In this document: positions 8,001-16,782 of the stretch, one piece after another
Layout: the number at the start of each line of letters is the position of its first letter
Position numbering within the stretch: the stretch's first letter is position 1
Source of the DNA: Deltaproteobacteria bacterium
GTDB taxonomy: Bacteria > Desulfobacterota > Desulfarculia > Adiutricales > Adiutricaceae
Assembly (NCBI GenBank): GCA_031278635.1
Contig: JAITKA010000012.1
Coordinates: forward strand, 1-44,115
DNA: 44,115 nt
Direction: 5' to 3'
Translations under genes and position numbers: made by a program
Notes under the pieces: model-generated
What the model saw: only the letters and a program-made list of their open reading frames with translations
What the model was told of the DNA's origin: nothing
Database searches by the model: none

Positions 8001-9074
8001 TTATACCGCCTCCCCGCCCAGGCTCGCTATGAGCTCGTTGACCTCGAAGTCTTCCTCGGGGCGCCCATGGCCGCCCCAGAGCTGTTGCTTGTATTGGCTG
8101 ACGGTGGTGCGCTCGTACTTTTTGAACACCTTGCTGAAGTAGGCGCTCTCGTTGTAACCGAGCCTGAAGGCCACCTCGGAGGCGCTGTGGTCGGTGAAGG
8201 TGAAGTAGGCTTTGGCCAGGGTCAGCTTCTTTAGGTGGAGGTACTCCATGACGCTGACCTTGAACTGCTTCCTGAAAATCCGGCTCAGGTGGACCTGACT
8301 GACGGCGCAGTTTTCCACTATGTCGTTTAAGCCGATATTTTCCTGGAAGCGCTTCTCGATGAAAAGGTAGACCTTTTCCAAAAAAGGATACCGTTGAAGG
8401 CCTTTTTGCCAAAGGACATAGTCGAAAGCCTGAAAGAGCCACAATTCCACGCTATGATCCGAGGACAAAAGGGCGGGATTGAGTTGGGGCAGATCCGCCA
8501 GGCTCGTCCGTTCCGGCTCGAAGGCCTCAAGGGTATCGATCATCTCGCGGCCGAATTGTTGCAAGATTTCCCTGAGTTTTTCCTGGTCGTTACCGGCCAT
8601 CTGCCGTATGGAGGCGGCGACGGGCTTTAGTTCATAAAACGCCCTCTTAAGGTCCCGGTCCCTTACGATGTTTAAGAGGGTTTCAAGCTGTTTGTTCGGT
8701 TTATTGGCCGGTTTTTGGCGGTGACTCATTAGCACCTCCCTGACCATTTTGAACTGCACCGGCTTGAAGATATATTCCCGGATATTGAGCTTCATGGCCT
8801 CGCGGGCGAACCCGAAATCGCCGTAGGCCGAAATGATGGAAATAGTTGTTTTGGGCTTGTGGGAAACGATTTTCTCGGCTGCCTCTAAGCCAAGGAGTCC
8901 CGGTAACATAACGTCAAGGAAGACGATGTCCACGGAATTCTCACGGCATAATTCCACAGCCTTAGCGCCGTTCCCTACTTCAAAGGCCACCTCGAATCCG
9001 TCGACCCTATCGACCATGATCCTCAAAGCTTGCCTCATCAATGGATCGCCATCCGCTATCATGACTTGAAACAT
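8001..9074 (-). CDS. AraC-type response regulator RR1
   Basis: A 357-residue regulator with an N-terminal receiver domain (about 1-120), a central helical region and a C-terminal AraC/XylS double helix-turn-helix (about 250-345; VSQVHLSRIFRKQF and the SEVAFRLGYNESAYFSKVFK signature). The phospho-acceptor is D54 in VDIVFLDVMLPG and the conserved lysine is in IFKP. The architecture resembles YesN-type regulators. I prefer the ATG at 9074 over a GTG three codons earlier because GGTGG lies six bases upstream and the paralogue RR2 starts at the same residue. It has its own terminator at 7922-7968 and precedes adhE1, which it probably controls. The upstream region carries the five-copy hairpin array at 9442-9877. 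Confidence 0.92.
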   Translation of the reverse strand: MFQVMIADGDPLMRQALRIMVDRVDGFEVAFEVGNGAKAVELCRENSVDIVFLDVMLPGLLGLEAAEKIVSHKPKTTISIISAYGDFGFAREAMKLNIREYIFKPVQFKMVREVLMSHRQKPANKPNKQLETLLNIVRDRDLKRAFYELKPVAASIRQMAGNDQEKLREILQQFGREMIDTLEAFEPERTSLADLPQLNPALLSSDHSVELWLFQAFDYVLWQKGLQRYPFLEKVYLFIEKRFQENIGLNDIVENCAVSQVHLSRIFRKQFKVSVMEYLHLKKLTLAKAYFTFTDHSASEVAFRLGYNESAYFSKVFKKYERTTVSQYKQQLWGGHGRPEEDFEVNELIASLGGEAV

Positions 9075-9441
9075 TGATACCACCAGTTGGAACTTAAAAT
9101 GCGAGGTTTGGTGGCTGGCCTTAGAGGAGTGGGATTCCGGTTACCCGAGATCCTCAGATTTCCCCCCACTGGCTCTCAATCGCCAAAATTCCACACCTTA
9201 AGACAGGAATTTGTTGGTAAAATTTTCTCGCGCCCCATCGTCTGTAAGCCAAGTTCTCGAAACCGATGGGAATTGCCATCGGAATAGAACTTATTGGCTA
9301 AAATCATAGGCTATCCATTGGATGATGCGTCTATGATGGAGAGCGCGTATATACTATATTAGTCCTGGGTTTGAAGGCTGGGCCTAAATGAATGGCCACA
9401 TGCCGACCCTGTTTAATTATTTAAGGCTTGGTCTTCTTATG
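9075..9441. other. RR1 upstream region with a TTAAGACA box
   Basis: No gene is supported. At 9192-9206 the sequence CACACCTTAAGACAG resembles, with one inserted base, the box found before the kinase gene (16596-16616) and the acs operon (27806-27826). Otherwise I see no clear promoter. Confidence 0.35.
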
Positions 9442-9877
9442 GGGCAGCTTCGTCTCTGGACCCCTAATTTTACCCGTTAGCGTCTTTGGGCCCCCGTACG
9501 CGGAGGCGTGGGCGGGTGCCCTGGTACGTTAAATCAGCCTGACTTAAAGGGCAGCGTCGTCTCTGGACCCCTAAATACACTCGTTAGCGTCTTCTGGGCC
9601 CCCGTACGCTAAGGCGTGGGCGGGTTTGGCCCTTGAACGGTAAACGGCCTGGCTTTAAGGGCAGCGTCGTCTCTGGACCCCTAAACATTAAGTTGTTCGC
9701 GTCTTTCGGCCCGCGCCGGCGATGGCCCAAAAACGCCATGACCGCTTGGCAAAAAGGGCAGCGTCGTCTCTGGACCCTTGTTTAACCACGGCAGGCGAGC
9801 CCCAAGATAATTTTTGGGGGAAGGACTTACCAACGGCGATTGCGCCCTGGCTTATGGGCAGCGTCGTCTCTGGACCC
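9442..9877. repeat. Five-copy hairpin array, invariant 16-nt loop
   Basis: Copies lie at 9442-9463, 9549-9570, 9659-9680, 9756-9777 and 9856-9877 (spacing 107, 110, 97 and 100). Each is GGG, the 16-nt CAGCGTCGTCTCTGGA (first copy has one G-to-T change), then CCC. The flanks outside GGG/CCC differ between copies but tend to stay complementary: CTTAT with ATAAG in copy 5, an added G/C pair in copy 1, AA with TT in copy 4, TTTA with TAAA in copy 3. Within the loop CAG can pair with CTG, leaving an 8-nt loop CGTCGTCT and a bulged GA. Units 1-3 also hold a degenerate second element (about 9477, 9585, 9695). The pattern is that of a structured element, RNA or cruciform, not a plain duplication. Confidence 0.85.
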
Positions 9878-9928
9878 ATAAGTTACCAAGGTGACTAAAA
9901 GATTCCCCTCGCTCACGCGAAAAAGGGA

Positions 9929-9944
9929 TATGGCATATGCCATA
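9929..9944. repeat. 16-bp perfect palindrome
   Basis: TATGGCATATGCCATA is its own reverse complement and lies about 50 bp beyond the last copy of the hairpin array. It looks like an operator for a dimeric regulator. Confidence 0.5.
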
Positions 9945-10261
9945 AGCGATATGTAGGCTTCGACATAGGAAAATTATTAAAGGGAGGCGTAATGAATAAA
10001 ACTTTTCTTCCCTTATGTGCGTTGAGAAAGCGAAAACCACTGTCCATAAAAGAGGTTTAAATAACGGCCCAAGTTTATTGGCAAAATTTGATTTTTAATT
10101 CTGGCAAATCAAGGGGTTTTCGCAAAGCGATATACGTTAACGAAATCGGCGCGCCCAATCCGGCTTGGGATGGGGAATGATTCGCGAGCCGCGTGGTTTT
10201 TGGGCTTCGCGAAACCGGGTTTGCCCCGATGTCATCGCCGGTGCGACTGGCTTCACACCGA
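9945..10261. other. Spacer downstream of adhE2
   Basis: No gene is supported. A short CGGTG/CACCG inverted repeat lies close to the adhE2 stop, but there is no T-run, so no clear terminator for adhE2 is visible. Confidence 0.4.
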
Positions 10262-12868
10262 CTAAATTACTTTACCCACGCTGAGGGTCCCTTCCCAGGC
10301 ATTCAACAGTATCTGCTTTATTTCATCAAATGAAGGGAAACGAGGGTTTACCGAGGTGCACTGGTCATCGAACGAGTCTTCGCAAATCTCGTCCAGGGAC
10401 GCCATAAACTCTTCCTCGGAAATCCGGCCCCATGCCTTAATCGAAGACGGGACCCCGACTTCTTCCTTGAGCCGCTCTATGGCCCTGATTAAATTATCGG
10501 CCTTCTCTTCCTTGGTACGCCCCTCAAGGTACAGGTAATTGGCCAACCTGGCAAACCTGTCCGTGATATCGGGGACCTTATATTGGGGGAAAGCCGTCAT
10601 TCGCCTTGGGAGGTTCGTACGGTTATAATCCATGACGGCCGTCAGCAAAAAGGCGTTGGCCAGCCCGTGCGGCACATGGAACTTGGCCCCGATCTTATGG
10701 GACAGGGAGTGGCAGACGCCCAAAAACTCATTGGCGAAGGCCATCCCGGCCAAAGTCGAGGCGTAGTGGATCTTTTCCCTGGCCACCTGGTAATTGTCGC
10801 CCTTGTGGTAGGATTCCGGCAGGTAATCAAAGACCAGCCTCACCGCCTCCAGGGCCAAGCCGTTGGAGAACTCGTTGGCCATGACGCTTGAGTAGGCCTC
10901 TATGGCGTGGCTCAGGGCGTCAATGCCGCCGAAGGTGATTTGGCTGGGCGGGAGATCGAGCACGAATTCGGGATCGACGATGGCCATGTAAGGGGTTAGG
11001 TTATAGTCTATGAGGGGGAATTTTTTACCGGTGGCGTCGTCGATGATGACCGAGAACGGGGTTACCTCCGAGCCCGTCCCGGAAGTGGTGGTGATGCAGA
11101 CCAGCTTTGAGAGCTTGACCACGTTTTCCGGGCAGGCGTAGATGCGTTTTCGCAGATCCATGAAGGGGTTGGCGAAGTCATCGATGTCCAGATCGGGGAA
11201 CTCGTAAAGGGCCCACATTATTTTCGCCGCGTCCATCGGGGAGCCGCCGCCCAGGGCTATCACCAGATCCGGCTGGAAGGCCTTTAGCTTGACCAGCCCC
11301 GCCCTGATGACCGATAACGTGGGGTCGGGTTTGACCTCGCTGAACACGTGGTGATCGATACCCATCTTTTCGAGTATGGCCGTAACCTTCCGGCAATGCC
11401 CCAAAGCCACCAGCGATTCGTCCGTGACCACGAAGGCTCTCTTGGAGTCCACCAGATCCCCCAAAGCCACCGGCAGGCATCCTGGACGGAAATATATTTT
11501 TTGAGGGACTTTAAACCATAGCATGTTGTACTTTCTCTCGGCCACGGTCTTATAATTTAACAGATGGGTTACGTTCACGTTATCGCTTATGGAGTTTCCT
11601 CCCCAACTGCCGCCACCTAAGCTTAACGAGGGATGAAGGCGGAAGTTATATATATCCCCCATGGCCCCAAAAGTGGCCGGTTGGTTTATAAGTAGGCGCA
11701 CGGCCTTTAATTTAGAGCCAAAATAGCTTATGTGCTCGGCGTTGCTGTCCTTGGTAAACAACAGCGCCGTCTGGCCGCTTTGCTGGGAGGTCAGCAAACG
11801 CTGGGCCCACTCGCAGGCCTGGGCAAAATCCATCACCCGGTACATGCCCAGTACGGGGCACAGCTTCTCCTTGGAAAATGGCTCCTCCTGGCCGATGAGG
11901 GAGACCTCCCCTATCAGCGTTTTGGTGGTCGGGGGAACCGATATCCCGGCCATGTTGGCTATGGCCACGGCGGTCTGCCCGACGATGGCGGGATTGGGGC
12001 GGTTGTCGATGTATAGCAGCTGCCCGACCCTGTTGATCTCCTCCGGCGACAGGAAGTACGCCCCGTTGGCGGCAAACTCGCTCTTAACCCTGGGGTAGAC
12101 GTTGTCGACCACCAGCACCGCCGATTCGGAGGCGCAGATCAAGCCGTTGTCAAAACTCTTACTCAAAAGGATGGAGTTCACGGCCATCGGGATGTCGCAG
12201 GTGGCGTCTATGATGGCGGGGGTATTGCCCTGCCCCACCCCTAGGGCCGGGTGGCCCGAGCTATAGGCGGCCTTGACCAGGCCCTGCCCCCCGGTGGCCA
12301 GCACCAGGCTCGTTTTCGGGTGCACCATCAAGGCCTGGGAGAGGGCCAGCGATGGCTCGGAGATCGTGTGGAGAAGCCCCGCTGGGGCCCCGCTTTTTAC
12401 GGCGGCCTTATCGATTACCTCCACCGCGGCCTTGGTGCAGCCCACCGCCCGGGGATGGGGGGAAAAGACCATGGCGTTCCTTGTCTTGAGGGCAAAGAGG
12501 GCCTTCATGATGGCCGTGGACGTGGGGTTGGTGGTCGGGACGATGGCGGCGATGACCCCCATGGGCTCGGCTATCTTCCTGATGCCCCCGCTTTGATCCT
12601 CCAGCACCACCCCGCAGGTCTTGACGTCTTTGTAATTGTGGTAGGTGTATTCCGCCGCGTAGTGGTTCTTGATGATCTTATCCTCGACGTTACCCATCAT
12701 GGTCTCGGCGACGGCGTGCTTGGCCAAGGGTATGCGGGCCTTGTTCGCGGCCAAACAGGCCGCCTTAAAAATTACGTCGACTTCCTCTTGGTCGAAAAGG
12801 GAGTAATCGTTCTGGGCCTCCGCGGCCAGATCCATTATCTGGTTTAGCTCTTCAATGTTTTTGACCAT
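10262..12868 (-). CDS. adhE: Bifunctional acetaldehyde/alcohol dehydrogenase, copy 2
   Basis: An 868-residue AdhE with the same two-domain layout as copy 1. The catalytic cysteine lies in NGLICASES, the nucleotide-binding loop is GGGSPMDAAK, and the metal-site stretches are DALSHAIEAY and HKIGAKFHVPHG. The ATG at 12868 aligns with the start of copy 1; a TTG nine codons upstream is open but unlikely. It follows RR2, as copy 1 follows RR1. The paralogues differ along their whole length by scattered substitutions (for example SLSLGGGSWGGNSISDNV here against SLTLGCGSWGGNAVSENV), so the duplication is not recent. The copies may differ in direction, substrate or induction. Confidence 0.95.
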   Translation of the reverse strand: MVKNIEELNQIMDLAAEAQNDYSLFDQEEVDVIFKAACLAANKARIPLAKHAVAETMMGNVEDKIIKNHYAAEYTYHNYKDVKTCGVVLEDQSGGIRKIAEPMGVIAAIVPTTNPTSTAIMKALFALKTRNAMVFSPHPRAVGCTKAAVEVIDKAAVKSGAPAGLLHTISEPSLALSQALMVHPKTSLVLATGGQGLVKAAYSSGHPALGVGQGNTPAIIDATCDIPMAVNSILLSKSFDNGLICASESAVLVVDNVYPRVKSEFAANGAYFLSPEEINRVGQLLYIDNRPNPAIVGQTAVAIANMAGISVPPTTKTLIGEVSLIGQEEPFSKEKLCPVLGMYRVMDFAQACEWAQRLLTSQQSGQTALLFTKDSNAEHISYFGSKLKAVRLLINQPATFGAMGDIYNFRLHPSLSLGGGSWGGNSISDNVNVTHLLNYKTVAERKYNMLWFKVPQKIYFRPGCLPVALGDLVDSKRAFVVTDESLVALGHCRKVTAILEKMGIDHHVFSEVKPDPTLSVIRAGLVKLKAFQPDLVIALGGGSPMDAAKIMWALYEFPDLDIDDFANPFMDLRKRIYACPENVVKLSKLVCITTTSGTGSEVTPFSVIIDDATGKKFPLIDYNLTPYMAIVDPEFVLDLPPSQITFGGIDALSHAIEAYSSVMANEFSNGLALEAVRLVFDYLPESYHKGDNYQVAREKIHYASTLAGMAFANEFLGVCHSLSHKIGAKFHVPHGLANAFLLTAVMDYNRTNLPRRMTAFPQYKVPDITDRFARLANYLYLEGRTKEEKADNLIRAIERLKEEVGVPSSIKAWGRISEEEFMASLDEICEDSFDDQCTSVNPRFPSFDEIKQILLNAWEGTLSVGKVI

Positions 12869-13586
12869 TGGACTATCCCAACACTCCTTTTCCAAGCGAC
12901 AGGGGGAATGCGAAAAAATTTAGGAAAAACCCTACCATTCGGACGAATAAAGCCCGAAGCCAATGAACCTAATCAAAGGGGGTTGAGGAAAATGATAGGG
13001 CTCTTGCATGTATTGTTGATTAAATTAATTTTACACCAGACCTAGGGATGCGTCCATAAATGATCCAAGCGAGATTGAGGTATTATCCAAGCCCCCCGCC
13101 GGGGTTTCAGGCCCGGTTCCAAGTTATCATCTTTTGTTTACTTAGCCGTCAAAAAATCAACATATCTGTCATTTTTGGAAGCAACATAAAATGGAAAGCC
13201 TACAACTGGACAGTTAGGAGGCCCCCAACGGACAACTTCACGTTTGAACAATCAAAGCCGAGGGTTTCTGAGTAAAAATATCAGAACTAATTGAGATTCC
13301 ACGGAAAAAGTGCCCCGCTAAGGCAAAACCGAACAAGCTTACGTGTTTGAGGCATCCAGTTCTGAATTTTACAAGTCCAAAAAAAGTGACAAAATAAATT
13401 GACAAAAGATTCGCTGTCAACAATTTCTGTCTTTTTCCCGAAACCGAACCGCCCCCGATAGCCCTCGATTTTTCCGGGATGCCGGTGGGCAGCTCAATTG
13501 AGGCCACGGATGGGAAAGGGGCCATGATCGTTGCGATTATTATGTCGGCTTGGGGTTTTCGCTATATCAAAGGGGGCCGGAAGGCC
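12869..13586. other. adhE2 upstream region
   Basis: No gene is supported. A CCCC/GGGG hairpin at about 13089-13106 and several AT-rich stretches are visible. It occupies the same place before adhE2 as the AT-rich leader before adhE1, but I find no obvious shared block between them. Confidence 0.4.
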
Positions 13587-13639
13587 CGACCATCTTTAGA
13601 CGATTATGGCGGCTTGCCGTAATCGTCTAAAGATAGTCG
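13587..13639. repeat. Long near-perfect hairpin after RR2
   Basis: CGAC (13587-13590) pairs with GTCG (13636-13639), a 15-bp perfect stem follows (13592-13606 with 13620-13634, left arm ATCTTTAGACGATTA), and GGC/GCC closes a GGCTT loop. It lies 56 bp past the RR2 stop, where RR1 has its terminator, and a second hairpin GGGCC/GGCCC follows on the minus strand. No long T-run is present, so it may be a processing or mobile-type hairpin rather than a simple terminator. Confidence 0.7.
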
Positions 13640-13694
13640 GATGGGGCAATCCATTCGGGGGATTCATGGCGGCCTGAAGGGCCGATGGGGGGAT

Positions 13695-14765
13695 TTAGTC
13701 CAAGGGTTCTTGTTTGGCCAGGTCAATCGGCGAGGCCGCCGAGCCGTCGCCGTTTTTATTGCCGGAAATTAGCTGCTTTTTAAACTCGCTCACCGTGCCG
13801 TGCTCGTACTTTTTGAAGACCTTGCTGAAGTAGGTAATCTCGTTAAAGCCGAGCTTGGAGGCCACCTCGGAGGCGCTGTGATCGGTGAAGGTGAAATAGG
13901 ACTTGGCCAGGTTAAGTTTCTTGAAATGGAGGTACTCCATCACCGTGACCCCGAACTGCCTGCGGAAAATGCGGCTCAGGTGGGCCTGGCTCACGGCGCA
14001 GTTATTGACGATGTCGTTTAGGCTGATATTTTCCTTGATGTGGGTCTCTATGAAAAGGCTGACCTTCTCCAGGAACGGGTAGCGGTGGAGGCCGGCTTGC
14101 CAGAGGACGTACTCGAGGGCCTTAAAGAGCCAGAGCTCCAGGCGCTGCTCGGAGGACAAGAGGGTGGGGTTGAAGGGCGGCAGGTCCGCCAGGGCCGTGC
14201 GCTCGGGATCGAAGGCGTCGAGGGAGTCTATCAAACCCCGGCCAAGCTGGTTTAGGATTTCCCTTAGCTGCTCGGGCTTTCCCGCCGAGAGGGCCCGGAT
14301 GGAGGCCGCCACCGGCGTGAGCTCGTAATAGGCCCTCTTGAGATCCCTTTCCCTCACGATCTCCAGCAAGGCCTCCAGCTGCTTATTGACCATCATGGCC
14401 GGGTCGGGGTTATGGCCCAGCAATATGGTCCGTATGGTCTCCTCCGAGACAGGTTTGGGCAGGTATTGCCTGATGTTCAGCTTCATGGCCTCCTGGGTCA
14501 GGGCCAGGCTGTGGTAAGAGGTCAAGAGGTAGACCACCGTCCCGGGGCTCTCGGAAATGATATGGCTGGCCGCCTCCAGGCCCAGCAAGCCGGGCAGGAG
14601 AAGCTCCATGAAAACGATATCCACTTGTTTCTGCCGGCAGATCTCCAGGGCCTTCTCGCCGGAACCTACCGAATAGGGTTTCTCGAAATTGCTGAGCCGG
14701 TCTATCATCAGGGCCAGAGCCTCTCGCATTAACGGATCCCCGTCAGCTATTAGCACGTGATACAT
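13695..14765 (-). CDS. AraC-type response regulator RR2 with Glu at the phospho-site
   Basis: A 356-residue paralogue of RR1: receiver domain (about 1-120), helical middle, AraC double helix-turn-helix at the C-terminus (VSQAHLSRIFRRQF and SEVASKLGFNEITYFSKVFK). It starts on the same base that ends the upstream kinase gene, so the two are translationally coupled. Where RR1 has the phospho-acceptor Asp (VDIVFLDVMLPG), RR2 has Glu (E54, codon GAG at 14604-14606, VDIVFMELLLPG). Other receiver residues, the first acidic site and the KP lysine, are kept. A Glu here often mimics the phosphorylated state, so RR2 may be constitutively active or regulated by other means. It precedes adhE2, its likely target. 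Confidence 0.92.
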   Translation of the reverse strand: MYHVLIADGDPLMREALALMIDRLSNFEKPYSVGSGEKALEICRQKQVDIVFMELLLPGLLGLEAASHIISESPGTVVYLLTSYHSLALTQEAMKLNIRQYLPKPVSEETIRTILLGHNPDPAMMVNKQLEALLEIVRERDLKRAYYELTPVAASIRALSAGKPEQLREILNQLGRGLIDSLDAFDPERTALADLPPFNPTLLSSEQRLELWLFKALEYVLWQAGLHRYPFLEKVSLFIETHIKENISLNDIVNNCAVSQAHLSRIFRRQFGVTVMEYLHFKKLNLAKSYFTFTDHSASEVASKLGFNEITYFSKVFKKYEHGTVSEFKKQLISGNKNGDGSAASPIDLAKQEPLD

Positions 14766-16099
14766 CAGAAAACTCCAGCAGGCAGCCGCATGGGAATGTG
14801 AACTTGGCTCTCGGTACCATGCCCTGGGACGCTGTTTATCTCAATTGAATAGTTATTGACGAAAAGCCTGTCAAGTCTGTGCTTGAGTTCGTTGATGGAC
14901 ATCAGGATGGATTCGCCCTCGTAATCGTTCTGGAAGGCCGCGAACCTGGCCGTCAGTTCCTCCTCGCTTAAACCCGAACCGTTATCGATGACCTTTATCA
15001 ATAAATCCGCGCCTTTTTGTTCAACCGTGACCGTGACCGTAAGCGGGGCCTCCACGGTGCTTAAGCCGTAGAAAACGGCCCTTTCCACCAAGGGGCCTAT
15101 TATCTGCGTGGGTATCTTACGCATGGTCAATTCCTGGGCGACCTCGATGTGGTAGTTCAATAGGTTCCCGTACCTAATCTTCTGCATCTTGAGGTATCGC
15201 TCGACATAGTTGAGCTCCTCGGCCAGAAACACCACGAATTTATAGCCCACAAGGCTCTGCTTTAGGTGATCGGCCAAAAGCGAGACCATCTCGCTGGTCC
15301 TGGGCGACTCCTCGATCAGGGCCAGGTTGGCCATCGAGCTAAGGCTATTGATGAGGAAGTGGAAGTTCATCCTCGATTTTATGGATATGAGCTCGCTTTG
15401 CTTGATGGCCAGCTCGTTTTCCAGGCGGGCCGCGGTGTCCCTTAGGCTTTTGACCTCCATGCGGCTGGTCGGGGGCCAACTCTGGTCGGTCAGGCAAGCC
15501 TGGCAGTTTTGCCGGACGACCAGGGCCAAAAGCTCGCTCAGGTCCAAAAAGCGTTCGTAGTCGTAGACCGGGATGTTTTTGTATTTCTTCTTCTGCCGGG
15601 CGTTTAGCGGGCACTTGGCCAGATCGGCCTCAAAGAGCCTGCTTAAATTGGCGATCTCCTTCGGGGCGTTCTCGCAGCGCACCTGACCCCCGTAGAAACT
15701 CCCCAGGTGGATATTTTTAACGATTATGGGGACGGCCACTTCCAGTAGGCCGCAAGGGCAAAAATAGACGCACTTGTCCTGGCTGGCCAAGGCCTGACCG
15801 GCCCCGTACACGTAAGCCTGCCGACACAGCTTGCCCGTATCCTGCTCATCGTGCATCTCCTGGCAAAACGGGGTAAAGGAGGTGAGCTCCGTTATGGGCT
15901 CTCCCTTGTAATCGACGGTCACCAGGGCGAGCCCGGTCGCCTTGGACACCACCGATTGGATCTTTTCCAGGTTTGATTTGCCAAAAAGGCGTGGGATGTT
16001 GAAATGGACAATGGTATCCTCGTCGAGGGCCCCGTTGGGGTTCCTGTCGGAGGGTTTGCCCGCTGGCCTATTTAAACTGTCGTCAAGATCGGAGCTCAT
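14765..16099 (-). CDS. PocR-domain sensor histidine kinase
   Basis: A 444-residue soluble kinase. Residues about 35-195 form a PocR-type sensory domain with a cysteine-rich part (C79, C92, C110, C114, C116, C142, C163). A short coiled coil (215-240) leads to a LytS/YesM-type HisKA_5 phosphorylation region with H247 in RMNFHFLINSLSSM, then an HATPase domain (DNGSGLSEEEL, GHGTESQVHIP). The usual Pro before the His is Phe. No membrane segment is visible, so it senses something in the cytoplasm. PocR domains are linked to small organic metabolites such as diols, which would suit an alcohol/acetyl-CoA system; the cysteines could also bind a metal or Fe-S cluster. It is coupled to RR2 and heads the minus-strand adhE region. 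Confidence 0.87.
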   Translation of the reverse strand: MSSDLDDSLNRPAGKPSDRNPNGALDEDTIVHFNIPRLFGKSNLEKIQSVVSKATGLALVTVDYKGEPITELTSFTPFCQEMHDEQDTGKLCRQAYVYGAGQALASQDKCVYFCPCGLLEVAVPIIVKNIHLGSFYGGQVRCENAPKEIANLSRLFEADLAKCPLNARQKKKYKNIPVYDYERFLDLSELLALVVRQNCQACLTDQSWPPTSRMEVKSLRDTAARLENELAIKQSELISIKSRMNFHFLINSLSSMANLALIEESPRTSEMVSLLADHLKQSLVGYKFVVFLAEELNYVERYLKMQKIRYGNLLNYHIEVAQELTMRKIPTQIIGPLVERAVFYGLSTVEAPLTVTVTVEQKGADLLIKVIDNGSGLSEEELTARFAAFQNDYEGESILMSINELKHRLDRLFVNNYSIEINSVPGHGTESQVHIPMRLPAGVF

Positions 16100-16177
16100 T
16101 ATGCTTGTCTTTTGCCGTACCCATATGAAGCCACATCGTTTGAAGTCGCCGGTTTGATTGTTTACGTTAAAAGTCGC

Positions 16178-16207
16178 CTTTTAAGCGACATTATCGCCGC
16201 TTAAAAG
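16178..16207. promoter_or_regulatory. 10-bp inverted repeat before the kinase gene
   Basis: CTTTTAAGCG (16178-16187) and CGCTTAAAAG (16198-16207) enclose ten bases, 79-108 bp upstream of the kinase start. It could be an operator or a leader hairpin. Its right half continues as CTTAAAAGTGCG, close to the CTTAAGTGCG core found at 16604-16613 (complement). Confidence 0.5.
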
Positions 16208-16311
16208 TGCGCCTATCGACAAAAAAATTATTTGTTAACTTTTGCCGATAATTAAAAATACAAACAATATAAGCATACTTGAGAAATATGCCGTAATTGC
16301 CAGGAAAAAAT

Positions 16312-16434
16312 TTTTTGCAGAGACAATATATATGATCGAGCTGCAAAAACCCCTAATTTTTGAAAGATTCTTATTTAACTAGCAGAATTTATTTGCTAAA
16401 TTTTCGTCGTTTTACTGATTTCGGGGTTTTTGCA
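16312..16434 (-). promoter_or_regulatory. Candidate terminator/antiterminator switch in the kinase leader
   Basis: In the minus-strand transcript arm 1 is TGCAAAAACCCC (16434-16423), arm 2 is GGGGTTTTTGCAG (16353-16341) and arm 3 is CTGCAAAAA (16320-16312), followed by A and six T. Arm 2 pairs with arm 1 over 12 bp or with arm 3 over 9 bp, not both. The 2-3 hairpin is followed by the T-run and resembles an intrinsic terminator; the 1-2 pairing would prevent it. It lies about 210 nt before the kinase start. The 2-3 stem is AT-rich, so its strength is uncertain. Confidence 0.5.
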
Positions 16435-16595
16435 TGGCTATCATATATTATTATAAAAAATATTGTCTGAGCTTAGTTAAAGCGAAAGATAAAATGAAAC
16501 TATTTTACTATCGATTTAGAATGTTTAGCCCTTTTTACTTTTTACTAGGTAACGATAGAAACGTCCCATTGAACCGCCGCGGACACTATAGAAAA

Positions 16596-16616
16596 GCAAC
16601 CTTCGCACTTAAGACA
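16596..16616. promoter_or_regulatory. 21-bp box shared with the acs upstream region
   Basis: CTTCGCACTTAAGACA at 16601-16616 is identical to 27811-27826, and the five bases before it match except one (GCAAC against GCAAT). The core CTTAAGTGCG (on the minus strand) recurs at 19416-19425. It lies about 500 bp upstream of the kinase gene. Confidence 0.6.
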
Positions 16617-16782
16617 GTAACAATATTTCCGGGAATTTTCAAGATGGTCCCAAAAGTTACTTTCCAACGGTTGCCATTAGCCCTTAGAATTATTGGCGGT
16701 TAATTACCTAACTTGTACAGGCATTTAACCCAGGGTAAACACGGGCGTACCGGGAACGATCGCCACCAAATGCCTAGAAACT

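Noticed and set aside
9442-9877. The five-copy array as a CRISPR array.
   Set aside because: Spacers of 75-88 bp are too long and are themselves partly similar, the repeats carry covarying flanks, and no cas gene is present.
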